64,000 bases of DNA from an uncultured Nitrospira sp. (GTDB lineage: Bacteria > Nitrospirota > Nitrospiria > Nitrospirales > Nitrospiraceae), in assembly GCA_902500805.1 (NCBI GenBank), contig CABVSA010000002.1, forward strand, positions 1 through 64,000, read 5' to 3'. Each line of letters starts with the position of its first letter. Position 1 is the stretch's first letter. Positions 43,747 to 51,820 of this stretch are shown in pieces. The position numbers and the translations under genes are program-made. Under the pieces are notes generated by a model that was given only the letters and a program-made list of their open reading frames with translations, was not told the origin of the DNA and did no database searches.

Positions 43747-44394
43747 ATGATGCCCTCAGGCATGAGCGCTCCATCTAAGGTCAATCCGAATATTATTCGA
43801 CATCCTGTGCTGGTTACACGGGCTCATCGAGAAGCGAAACATGGGCATAGAGGTGTGATTGTATGGCTGACAGGATTGTCAGGGTCCGGTAAATCAACGC
43901 TGGCATATTCGGTCGAAAATGTACTTCATGCGAACGGCTGTCAGACTGTAGTACTGGATGGAGACCATGTCCGCCACGGTTTGTGCCGCGATCTTGGATT
44001 TTCTCCGGAAGACCGACGGGAAAACATTCGCCGCGTCGGCGAGGTGGCTAAATTATTCATGGAGACCGGGGTTATTGTACTAACAGCATTTATTTCGCCA
44101 TACCGTGCTGATCGTGAAGACGTACGCAAGTTGGTCGGGGCCGAAGACTTCATTGAAGTGTATTGTGACGCGCCCCTCGAAGTATGCGAATCTCGTGACC
44201 CCAAGGGGCACTATAAGAAGGCCCGTCTGGGCCAGATTATGGAATTTACCGGTGTCTCATCCCCGTATGAAGTCCCCAAGAATGCAGAGATGGTTGTAAA
44301 TAGCGGTACTTTGTCGGTAGGCGAGTGTGTGCGACAGATTATTGAAAAGATATCAAAGTGTGGCGTTTTCAAGGTTTCACTGAATTTAAGATGA
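43747..44394 (+). CDS. cysC: Adenylylsulfate (APS) kinase
   Basis: Encodes 215 residues (ATGs at 43747, 43750 and 43762 are possible). CysC phosphorylates APS to PAPS, the universal sulfate donor. P-loop VWLTGLSGSGKSTLAYSVEN, LDGDHVRHGLCRDLGFSPED, NIRRVGEVAKLFMETG and FISPYRADREDVRKLV are all diagnostic. The reductive assimilation genes are not here, while two sulfotransferases lie just downstream. This copy is therefore probably dedicated to glycan sulfation. Confidence 0.95.
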   Translation: MMPSGMSAPSKVNPNIIRHPVLVTRAHREAKHGHRGVIVWLTGLSGSGKSTLAYSVENVLHANGCQTVVLDGDHVRHGLCRDLGFSPEDRRENIRRVGEVAKLFMETGVIVLTAFISPYRADREDVRKLVGAEDFIEVYCDAPLEVCESRDPKGHYKKARLGQIMEFTGVSSPYEVPKNAEMVVNSGTLSVGECVRQIIEKISKCGVFKVSLNLR

Positions 44395-44533
44395 TGTGTA
44401 AGGGGGGCAGCCTGCTTCCCAATCATGAATAGAAACTCTCCGGCTAGGTAGACTTCTTTGATAGTCTGGTCAAATCGCGCAACCTCGAATATCTGGTAGG
44501 GCAAAGGTTGCGCTGGCAGCAAGAAACATAATA

Positions 44534-45331
44534 GTGCTTACTCTAAGGCTGTTTCTAAACCTGTATCGCCATCGGACAATGATCTTTGCTCTAGCAGCAC
44601 GGGATTTGCGAAGCCGATACGTAGGGACTTTAGGTGGAATTCTTTGGACGGTTGCGCATCCAGTGGCCGTGATAGCCGTCTTTTATTTCGTGTTCACCAT
44701 TGGGTTCAAATCGCATGGGCCAGATGGAGCTCCGTTCCTGCTTTGGTTTATGTGCGGAATAGTGCCATGGTTTTTTTTTAATGAAACACTATCGGCAGCG
44801 AGTGACTCGGTAACTCGGCATACCCACTTTATAAAAAAAATCGTCTTTCCATCAGAGGTTCTTCCGGTGGTGAGCATTTTGGTAGGGTTGGTCCCGCACA
44901 CTGTTTTTCTGTTCATTGTGGCCGGTTTGCTTGCCTGGTTTGAGGTGCCATTTGTTGTCGGCCGCTTGCTTGTACTGTACTTCTTCTTTTGCAGTTGCGT
45001 ACTGGTTCTTGGTCTCGGCTGGTTGCTCTCTGCGATACAGGTGTTCTATCGCGATATCTCGCATGGGCTGTCAATCATTCTCAATTTGTGGTTTTGGGCG
45101 ACGCCTATTGTGTGGCCACCGGAAAATGTGCCTGAGGCATATCGTGAGTTACTGTACTACAATCCTATCTATTATATTGTGGATGGCTACCGGGGTCTTC
45201 TTGTTTTTCACACGCTAGCATGGCCGAATCTCCTGCAGACAATCTATTTTTGGGGCATGACAGGAGTGACTCTTCTAGTCGGTGCCTATGTATTCAGTCA
45301 GCTCAAACCTGAGTTTCCAGACGTTATATAG
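44534..45331 (+). CDS. wzm: Polysaccharide ABC exporter permease (Wzm-like)
   Basis: Encodes 265 residues from GTG at 44534 with six hydrophobic helices. Family landmarks: LAARDLRSRYVGTLGGILWT, VVIPFLLWF-type APFLLWFMCGIVPWFFFNET, HFIKKIVFPSEVLPVVSILV, IQVFYRDISHGLSIIL and a C-terminal YYNPIYYIVDGYR. It forms the channel of the O-antigen/teichoic-type ABC exporter with the ATPase encoded eight bases downstream. Confidence 0.92.
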   Translation: MLTLRLFLNLYRHRTMIFALAARDLRSRYVGTLGGILWTVAHPVAVIAVFYFVFTIGFKSHGPDGAPFLLWFMCGIVPWFFFNETLSAASDSVTRHTHFIKKIVFPSEVLPVVSILVGLVPHTVFLFIVAGLLAWFEVPFVVGRLLVLYFFFCSCVLVLGLGWLLSAIQVFYRDISHGLSIILNLWFWATPIVWPPENVPEAYRELLYYNPIYYIVDGYRGLLVFHTLAWPNLLQTIYFWGMTGVTLLVGAYVFSQLKPEFPDVI

Positions 45332-45339
45332 TCGATCGC

Positions 45340-46695
45340 ATGCCTCCGGAAACCGTAATTTCCGTTCGAAATGTAACAAAAAAGTTCAAGCTGTTCTCGT
45401 CAGCCAAAGAACGGCTTATCGAAGCGTTGCATCCATTTGGACGACGCCTTCACCATGAGTTCTGGGCACTGCGAGAGGTTTCCTTCGATGTCCATCGGGG
45501 GCAAGTTGTCGGCATTATGGGACGGAACGGGTCAGGAAAGTCGACGCTTTTGCAGATAATCTGTTCTGTTATGCAACCGACTATAGGGCAAGTCCAAGTC
45601 AATGGTCGTATTTCTGCTCTGCTGGAGCTTGGAGCAGGATTCAATCCTGAATTTTCAGGCCGGGATAACGTGCTCCTTAATGGCGCGATCTTGGGGCTCT
45701 CGCGTAAGGAGATGCTCGATAGAGTTCCGGACATAGAAGCCTTCGCTGATATAGGAAAGTTTTTTGATCAGCCAATGAAGATCTACTCCTCTGGGATGTT
45801 TGCGCGGGTTGCCTTTGCCAGCGCGATTCACGTGAATCCGGAAGTTCTTGTCGTGGATGAAATCCTCGGCGTGGGTGACGCCAAATTTCAGGAAAAGTGT
45901 TACAACCGGATCCGATCCATGTGTGAGAAGGGCGTATGCATTCTTTTTGTCAGCCACAGCACCGAGGCCATCCAACGCAACTGCGATGTGGCGCTGCTGC
46001 TCGATAACGGGCAGATTGTTGCCCATAACTCTGTAGATGCGGTCATTGCAGCTTATCATGATCTGCTTTATGGATCTGGCCACATGGGTAAGTGTGATCG
46101 GAGTACGCTGGAGACGGAGCAGAAGGGCACGGTCGATGTCCCTAACAGAAGTCAAGGTCACCGAATTGAATTGCAGGAATTTGTAGAAGGACGTGAAAGC
46201 CCTGTCTATACGAAGTTTCAGTATTACAATTCGCATGAACGGCGCTTTGGAAGTCGTGAGGCCGAGATTGTGGATTTTCTTGTTACCGCTAATGAACAAA
46301 TAGATTTTGACGTTCTGTCAGGCAATGAGGAGATAGGACTTTACATTAAGGTTCGTTTCTCGAGGGATGTTGATCAACCTGAGATTGGCTGGGCTATCGC
46401 GAGTCCGGAGGGAATTGTGATAGCGGGGTCAAATACGGCAATGAGCCAAATCATTCTCCCTCAAGCGCGGGGTGGTGAAACCTGGGTATATCTCATTTCG
46501 GTTCAACCTGTTCTTTGTGGAGGAAATTATTTTCTCAATTTTGGCGTTGGTGAGATTGTCAATGGAACGTGGTCCTTCTTGGACAATAGGAGGGCAGCGG
46601 TTCATCTGTCTGTAGCCGATACGAGCACGGTGATGGGGTTTTTCAAGCCTCCCTTCACATATAAAGTCATATCGGAGCCATATCATCGTGGATAA
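45340..46695 (+). CDS. wzt: Polysaccharide ABC exporter ATPase with glycan-recognition domain (Wzt-like)
   Basis: Encodes 451 residues. The ATPase domain (about 1-245) has Walker A GIMGRNGSGKSTLLQI, the Wzt-type signature MKIYSSGMFARVAFAS and Walker B VLVVDEILGVGD. After a linker, residues about 285-450 form a Wzt C-terminal beta-sandwich (FGSREAEIVDFLV, EIGLYIKVRFSRDVDQPEIG). That domain in Escherichia coli O8/O9a binds the modified non-reducing end of the glycan before export. Here the terminal signal could be a sulfate or methyl group (inference). The gene overlaps the first sulfotransferase by eight bases. Confidence 0.93.
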   Translation: MPPETVISVRNVTKKFKLFSSAKERLIEALHPFGRRLHHEFWALREVSFDVHRGQVVGIMGRNGSGKSTLLQIICSVMQPTIGQVQVNGRISALLELGAGFNPEFSGRDNVLLNGAILGLSRKEMLDRVPDIEAFADIGKFFDQPMKIYSSGMFARVAFASAIHVNPEVLVVDEILGVGDAKFQEKCYNRIRSMCEKGVCILFVSHSTEAIQRNCDVALLLDNGQIVAHNSVDAVIAAYHDLLYGSGHMGKCDRSTLETEQKGTVDVPNRSQGHRIELQEFVEGRESPVYTKFQYYNSHERRFGSREAEIVDFLVTANEQIDFDVLSGNEEIGLYIKVRFSRDVDQPEIGWAIASPEGIVIAGSNTAMSQIILPQARGGETWVYLISVQPVLCGGNYFLNFGVGEIVNGTWSFLDNRRAAVHLSVADTSTVMGFFKPPFTYKVISEPYHRG

Positions 46696-48241
46696 TCATG
46701 CAAATGCATCCAGATTTTTGGTTGTCGGGCCTCCACGAGGTGGATTCACCTTACTTCTGTCAGTGTTGTCGCTCCTCAATCGTGATCGTGGCAACGCCAA
46801 GCCTCACGCCCAAGAAATTGCAGATCCGTACATCGCCATCGCTGGAGAATATTTAGATGCTGCAATACGAGACTGGTTTTGCACACAGGTCGGTGAGGAG
46901 AGGCTGTTCTTTAATAAGGAATTCTCCATCCTCGTGGGTGGGCCGAAATGGATTTGTACAGAAGACAAAGATACCGTCTGCGTTCGCAAGTACCTCGGCG
47001 TCAAGAGGTCGGGGGATTTCACCTTTCTGCTGTATTTGCCTCGATGGGTATTGGCTTTCGACGAAATTATTCACTCGCACAGCCATCCGGCGCTCTGGTT
47101 GGCAATGTCCGACTATTCGCAGTTCAAGAAGTTTGCTTCGATCCGCAATCCCATCGACATCATTCATTCCTCCGTTTTCTCCATCAATGCATTGGCTAGT
47201 GAGTTCATCCAGCGTGAATTGAGGATGGACGAACACCAAATTCGACGCGAGCTTGCGTTGAACAAGCTCACCAACCCTGAGTTTATTTCAGGCTTGATCG
47301 TCTTTCTTAAGAAATATCTTGATGAATTTATCACCGTGGTCGATCGATTTGATTATGTAATGCGCTGGGAAGATCTGATCCAGCACCCAAGTGAGGAAAT
47401 CGGGCGCATTGCACAGGCGACCGGTGAGCCTGCCAGCGCGGCATATGCTAGCCGCGTCTGGAGCGAGTTGGATCATAGGAACTTGACCCGCTATCACAGG
47501 CATAGTTTTCGCCGTGGGTTGTTGTACGATTGGCAGTTCAATATTACCAATACCCACCTCAAATTATTTGAAGAGGCCGGTTTTGGAGAGTATCTGCAAC
47601 GATTTGGCTACGATCCGATTGTTTATTTTAAAGAGAGTGATTATACCGCTGACCAGGTGTTGATCGAGGAGCATATTCGTCGGGGGCAGCCGTATGTAGA
47701 GAGTCTTGATGACGACTTGATAACTTTCGCATTTAATAAGACCAACTTTACGCCGTCACCTCGATTTATATTCAAGCACTATCCTCGTCAAGGCGCTATC
47801 GAGATTGAGAAGTCTACCATGCGAGATGAAGTTCTCGAGGTGGGATTCATGGCGCGTATGGCGCCTGTATCAGAAGTTGTTTTCCGCTACCTTTTGGAAT
47901 TACGGAAGGTTGCTGAAGAGGCGGCAGCCGGTAATGATGAGCCTCTCGCTAATTTGCGGGTGCGGTACACCAGAGTGTTCTCTGAATGGCTTGGCGATCG
48001 TTCTGCATCCATGTTTTCTGCATTAGAACAGCCTAGTGTTTCCATAGCTCCACCCCGGCTTGTTGGGACTGCTGCGGGATACAACATTGTGTGGTTGAAG
48101 GGCTATCATTATTCTGTCCCACAATCGCTGGGTCCTATGGATCTAGGCCAGCTTGACTTGTCCTCCCTGGCATCTACGATCCTGGTCACTCGCACATATG
48201 AAGAAGCGCTTCAAGCTATCGCAATGAGGGCCGAGACGTGA
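46688..48241 (+). CDS. Sulfotransferase-like protein with one C-terminal YNIV module
   Basis: Encodes 517 residues from a GTG inside the end of wzt. The PAPS 5'-phosphate loop is FLVVGPPRGGFTLLLSVL at the N-terminus, and the 3'-phosphate site appears as ASIRNPIDIIHSSVFS (RxPxDxxxS). Both are modified relative to the classical PKSGTTW form, so catalytic activity is likely but unproven. Residues 456-517 are the recurring module GYNIVWLKGYHYSVPQSLGP plus MDL. It ends in a GTGA overlap with the next sulfotransferase. Predicted to sulfate the exported glycan in the cytoplasm. Confidence 0.8.
   Translation: MDNHANASRFLVVGPPRGGFTLLLSVLSLLNRDRGNAKPHAQEIADPYIAIAGEYLDAAIRDWFCTQVGEERLFFNKEFSILVGGPKWICTEDKDTVCVRKYLGVKRSGDFTFLLYLPRWVLAFDEIIHSHSHPALWLAMSDYSQFKKFASIRNPIDIIHSSVFSINALASEFIQRELRMDEHQIRRELALNKLTNPEFISGLIVFLKKYLDEFITVVDRFDYVMRWEDLIQHPSEEIGRIAQATGEPASAAYASRVWSELDHRNLTRYHRHSFRRGLLYDWQFNITNTHLKLFEEAGFGEYLQRFGYDPIVYFKESDYTADQVLIEEHIRRGQPYVESLDDDLITFAFNKTNFTPSPRFIFKHYPRQGAIEIEKSTMRDEVLEVGFMARMAPVSEVVFRYLLELRKVAEEAAAGNDEPLANLRVRYTRVFSEWLGDRSASMFSALEQPSVSIAPPRLVGTAAGYNIVWLKGYHYSVPQSLGPMDLGQLDLSSLASTILVTRTYEEALQAIAMRAET
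48053..48238 (+). other. YNIV module copy 1
   Basis: Residues 456-517 of the first sulfotransferase: PRLVG, GYNIV, YHYSVPQSLGPMDL, then YEEALQAI near the end. It is the clearest copy in the window. Confidence 0.7.
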
Positions 48242-49794
48242 ACCGGTATTTGGAGTTTTTTCCCCCTGAAACTAACGGTGCGATTGGGAAATCGCTTGAA
48301 CACGCTTTTGAAAGGGGAGCCCGCAAGGCCGTGGTGATCGGGCCGAAGCCTTGTGACCGCGAATTGGTCAATATTCTGAACAAATTCGGAATCTTATGGA
48401 TTGAGGAACAGCTGGCAACATTTCAGAATCTGGATATCGCCGATACAGATATTGTTCTTGTGACCGGCGGCGGTGGTAGAGATGTTTCACGTGTGCTCCA
48501 TGGCTGTATCGACCGGAATGTTGCAGTTATTGCTCCGGTGACTCAACATCACTCCAGTAAACGCACGGTGTTCCTGCTTTCTCTCCCCAAAGCGGGAACT
48601 CATATGATGATCCGGCTTTTTGATTTGATGGGGATAGGTCGGTCACCGGAACGAGCACCGCAGCCAGGTACATGGTGTACTCCCGTCGGGTATCACTATC
48701 ACGCGCCGTGCAGAGATATGATGCGTGGTGATTGGTTCGATCCTATGGGGCGTCACTTGTTGTTTCGCTCGCCGGCGATTTTTGTTTACCGTCATCCACT
48801 GGATATTGTTGTTTCCGAGTTGGACTGGTTTGTGAGGCCTGAGCACACGTTCTCAGGGTATCTGAATTGCTGTGCAAACAGATCCGAACAGCTGGATCGG
48901 CTGATTGCGGATAGTGCCGTTATGGGCACCATCCGAGAGCGCATCAATGGGTACGTCGGATGGATGAATTTTAACAACGTGATTCCCGTAAGCTACGAAG
49001 AATTAGTGGGTGAACGAGGAGGCGGAAGTGATACCGATCAGCTGGAAACAATATGGGCCCTGCAGCTAAAACTACATATCCCTGGAAACCCTCGTGAATA
49101 CGGCTCGCGGCTTTACGATCCTTCTAGCGCCACGTTCTCGAGAGGGCGTATTGGACGACACATGGAGTATTTTGAAGAACGTCATTTCGCGCTCGTGAAT
49201 TCACTGCCGCAGGACTTCATGCAGAGGCTCGGATATTCGATCGGCTCGACGATTTCTTCGAACACAAAGAAACTACGGCTGCGCCACCTTGATGTAAAGG
49301 AGCTGCCACCAGTTACTCTTTACACTCCCCGATTGGTACGGGAAGGCCCGCGTGACTGGAACATTGTGGAGATCGCGGGAAAGTATTTCCCAGTTCGGCA
49401 TGGGGTCGTTGTCAGGTCTGTTGATGATGCCCAACTCGTTTCGGCTGGACAAGAGGGGTTCGCGGGCTTGCGTGATGCCGTTGATGCCGTGGTGCATGAC
49501 GACGCCGTGATGCCTTATCCGGCGGCTGTCCAGGAATTCGCAGGCACGGAATTGGTATGCGAAGGCTATTGCGGATTCAATATTGTTCGACACAACGGCG
49601 GTTGGTATGGTTTCGACCAAGCATTAGGACCGACAGATGTCGGATCGCTTGTCGATCAAGCAATAGAAGACCTCAAGTGGAAAGGAAGTTGTGTATCTGG
49701 TATCAGTATGGAGGATGTCAAGATGGAGATCCTCCGCATTGTGATGGAACAACAGGAAAGGAAGATTAAATCTTTGCGGAAAGGAAGTATATGA
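48238..49794 (+). CDS. Sulfotransferase with N-terminal Rossmann-like domain and two YNIV modules
   Basis: Encodes 518 residues from GTG at 48238, translationally coupled to the preceding gene. Residues 1-105 are a Rossmann-like domain of unknown role (KAVVIGPKPCDRELV, DIVLVTGGGGRDVSRV). The sulfotransferase core has the 5'-loop LLSLPKAGTHMMIRL, the 3'-site FVYRHPLDIVVSELDW and the late loop FSRGRIGRHMEYF, all in canonical form. The C-terminus holds a diverged module (from residue 364, WNIV...YFPVRHG) and a better one (from about 437, GFNIVRHNGGWYGFDQALGP). PAPS would come from the CysC encoded upstream. Confidence 0.87.
   Translation: MNRYLEFFPPETNGAIGKSLEHAFERGARKAVVIGPKPCDRELVNILNKFGILWIEEQLATFQNLDIADTDIVLVTGGGGRDVSRVLHGCIDRNVAVIAPVTQHHSSKRTVFLLSLPKAGTHMMIRLFDLMGIGRSPERAPQPGTWCTPVGYHYHAPCRDMMRGDWFDPMGRHLLFRSPAIFVYRHPLDIVVSELDWFVRPEHTFSGYLNCCANRSEQLDRLIADSAVMGTIRERINGYVGWMNFNNVIPVSYEELVGERGGGSDTDQLETIWALQLKLHIPGNPREYGSRLYDPSSATFSRGRIGRHMEYFEERHFALVNSLPQDFMQRLGYSIGSTISSNTKKLRLRHLDVKELPPVTLYTPRLVREGPRDWNIVEIAGKYFPVRHGVVVRSVDDAQLVSAGQEGFAGLRDAVDAVVHDDAVMPYPAAVQEFAGTELVCEGYCGFNIVRHNGGWYGFDQALGPTDVGSLVDQAIEDLKWKGSCVSGISMEDVKMEILRIVMEQQERKIKSLRKGSI
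49327..49494 (+). other. YNIV module copy 2 (diverged)
   Basis: PRLVREGPRDWNIVEIAGKY then FPVRHG. The first half follows the consensus; the PQSLGPxDL part is replaced. Confidence 0.55.
49546..49743 (+). other. YNIV module copy 3
   Basis: TELVCEGYCGFNIVRHNGGW, then YGFDQALGPTDV, with a helical tail (SMEDVKMEIL). Confidence 0.65.
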
Positions 49795-49869
49795 TCTTAA
49801 TCGTGCTTTTCGCGCGATGTTCCCTAAAGCTGGTTTTGGCTGGCTCCTTAACAAGAACGAGCTTAAATC

Positions 49870-51147
49870 ATGACGGCTTTAGTTCATAAGAATACATCGC
49901 CATGGTCACCTCGTCTGTCCATTATTTTGTTGGACTGGAATTGTCGCGAGCGGTTCACCACTCTCGACTGGCTGCTACGGCAAGATGTGCCGAAGGATCA
50001 GTATGAGCTCATCTGGGTGGAGGTTTATGACCGTGTCGTTGATGAAGTGATGGAAAAAGCTGATGTCGTCATCACGTGCAATCAGCAAGGCATGTATCAC
50101 AAGCACATGGGCTATAACACGGGATTGTTGCATGCGCGCGGTGAATTGATCTGTGTGTGTGACAGCGATGCGGTGTTCCCTCCTAATTTTGTGCGTTCGG
50201 TACTTCACGCGTTTCACATGGAAGATGGGAGACCTGCTGTTCCATTGGTACTCATGCACTACGAATGGCGCACGTCTCTCCTCTATCCGGATGGGTTAAC
50301 TGATACTGCGATACTCAAAGACCATGCTCGTTGGAAATGGTGGCCTCTCATTGTGAACGAAGGCGCTTGCATGACTGTGCGTAGGGCTGACGCAATCCGG
50401 TTTGGAGGTTTTGACGAACATCCCAGTTACAAGGGGTATTTGTGCGGCCCATATGATTTGGGCTGGCGCCTGATTAACGCCGGTTGGCCGGAAGTGTGGC
50501 ACGATGAGTCTGTAGCGTTGTGGCACTTCGCGCATCCCGACCCAATTGGTACGAATGGCCAGCGAGCCTCATTGAAGCAGTTGCTGGAAAAGGCCCACCC
50601 TCATATTAATGGCCATGCGTTGACGGCCGTGGAAGCGTTTTCAACGGGGCGATTCCAGCCTCTTCAGGAAAACGTAGACATCTGGAAATTACGGATGAAG
50701 GATCGACGAATCGGATCCGAACTTGAAACTCGGTATGCCGATTTGACCGGACCAGGTGGATATTCTCCCCGCGCTGTATTGTTCTTGTGGATGTCTCTGG
50801 TGAAAGAGATTGTCGGGCGGTATCTTGCGGATCGCTGGTGGCATCCTATCCGTGAGGTCTTAGTCTCCTTGATGGGACCACGCATTGCGTCAAAACTTCG
50901 TGCGGTTATCAGAGATCACGTTGCTCCGCGCAGAGTCAATCATGAGGTGGCGGCTGACCATCCGACACTGCTCTGTTCTCTACGAGGATATAACATTGTG
51001 AAGGTGAAGAATGAGTACTATGCTGCTCCTCAGAGTGTCGGAGATTTGGATCTGTCGACGGAAGAGGGAAAGGTTCATCCTGATCTAATAGTTGCCGAAG
51101 ACTACGAAGGGCTTCTGGAAAAAGTCCATATAGCATCAAGGGGATAG
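49870..51147 (+). CDS. GT2-family glycosyltransferase with one C-terminal YNIV module
   Basis: Encodes 425 residues. The GT-A domain begins at LSIILLDWNCRERFTTLDWL and has the metal-binding DxD in LICVCDSDAVFPPNFV, a GACMTVRRADAIRFGGFDE segment and GPYDLGWRLINAG, as in GT2 enzymes with an acceptor ED-like motif. About 100 basic residues follow. Residues 365-425 are the recurring module (LRGYNIVKVKNEYYAAPQSV, then GDLDL). A 75-base gap separates it from the sulfotransferase, and a 32-base gap from the TIR-like gene. Confidence 0.88.
   Translation: MTALVHKNTSPWSPRLSIILLDWNCRERFTTLDWLLRQDVPKDQYELIWVEVYDRVVDEVMEKADVVITCNQQGMYHKHMGYNTGLLHARGELICVCDSDAVFPPNFVRSVLHAFHMEDGRPAVPLVLMHYEWRTSLLYPDGLTDTAILKDHARWKWWPLIVNEGACMTVRRADAIRFGGFDEHPSYKGYLCGPYDLGWRLINAGWPEVWHDESVALWHFAHPDPIGTNGQRASLKQLLEKAHPHINGHALTAVEAFSTGRFQPLQENVDIWKLRMKDRRIGSELETRYADLTGPGGYSPRAVLFLWMSLVKEIVGRYLADRWWHPIREVLVSLMGPRIASKLRAVIRDHVAPRRVNHEVAADHPTLLCSLRGYNIVKVKNEYYAAPQSVGDLDLSTEEGKVHPDLIVAEDYEGLLEKVHIASRG
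50962..51144 (+). other. YNIV module copy 4
   Basis: Residues 365-425: PTLLCSLRGYNIVKVKNEYY, AAPQSVGDLDL, ending with YEGLLEKV. Near-perfect agreement with copy 1 in a different enzyme class. Confidence 0.7.
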
Positions 51148-51179
51148 ATCAGGTATGTATCGAATCAGAGAAGCTTAAG

Positions 51180-51641
51180 ATGGGAACCTTGAGAAATTAT
51201 GATCTTTTCGTGACTCATGCGTGGCGTTTTCATGAGGACTGGACAAAGTTTACGGAACTCATGGACAAGGTGCCGGGAATTTTGTGGCGTAACTTCAGTC
51301 TCCCTTGGCATGATCCTGCAATAAGCCCCAATACGGAAGCTGGGGGACGATTTATTCGAAGCTCCTTGGAAAGCCAGATCATTCCCGTGCATGTCGTGGT
51401 TCTGCTTGCCGGGGTATATGAGACTAGGAGTGCCCGAGTGTGGGTCGATATGGAAGTAGAAATGGCAAAGAAGCACCACAAACCCATTATCGGCATGCCT
51501 CCTATCAATAAAGAGTCAATCCCTGATGGACTGCTGGCACTGTGCGACGCGAGCAGTACGTGGGAGGCGACAAGGTTGCTTGCCATCATTGACGAAGTGC
51601 AGTCCCTCCCAAGGTTTGCATCGAAGCTTTCCGGCGGATAA
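51180..51641 (+). CDS. TIR-like protein, ThsB/MTH538 type (DUF1863)
   Basis: Encodes 153 residues. The pattern YDLFVTHAWRFHEDW, WRNFSLPWHDPA, LESQIIPVHVVVLLAGVYE, WVDMEVEMAKKHHKPIIGMP corresponds to the MTH538/ThsB TIR-like domain. Family members include the TIR signal generators of Thoeris phage defence and others of unknown role. It is single-domain, with no ThsA-like effector next to it. It lies between a glycosyltransferase and a radical SAM gene on the same strand. Function here is unknown; the family call is from sequence pattern recall. Confidence 0.78.
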   Translation: MGTLRNYDLFVTHAWRFHEDWTKFTELMDKVPGILWRNFSLPWHDPAISPNTEAGGRFIRSSLESQIIPVHVVVLLAGVYETRSARVWVDMEVEMAKKHHKPIIGMPPINKESIPDGLLALCDASSTWEATRLLAIIDEVQSLPRFASKLSGG

Positions 51642-51820
51642 TTTGGCCATGGCTGCGGTGAAGCCGGCCTAGCCTGATCAGATGCAATTAGTTGATCAAT
51701 GTGGCACATGGGCTTAGAAGTAATTATCCCGTCATCATTTCTGACTCTGACGGAAGAATCCTGCAGAGAAGCGCATAACAGTTGGTGTGCCTATTCATTA
51801 ACTTGGACATGAGGTGAGTG
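51642..51820. other. Short intergenic region before the radical SAM gene
   Basis: About 180 bases, the longest gap in this part of the cluster. No promoter of quality was seen. A good GAGG at 51811-51814 serves the following gene. Confidence 0.4.
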
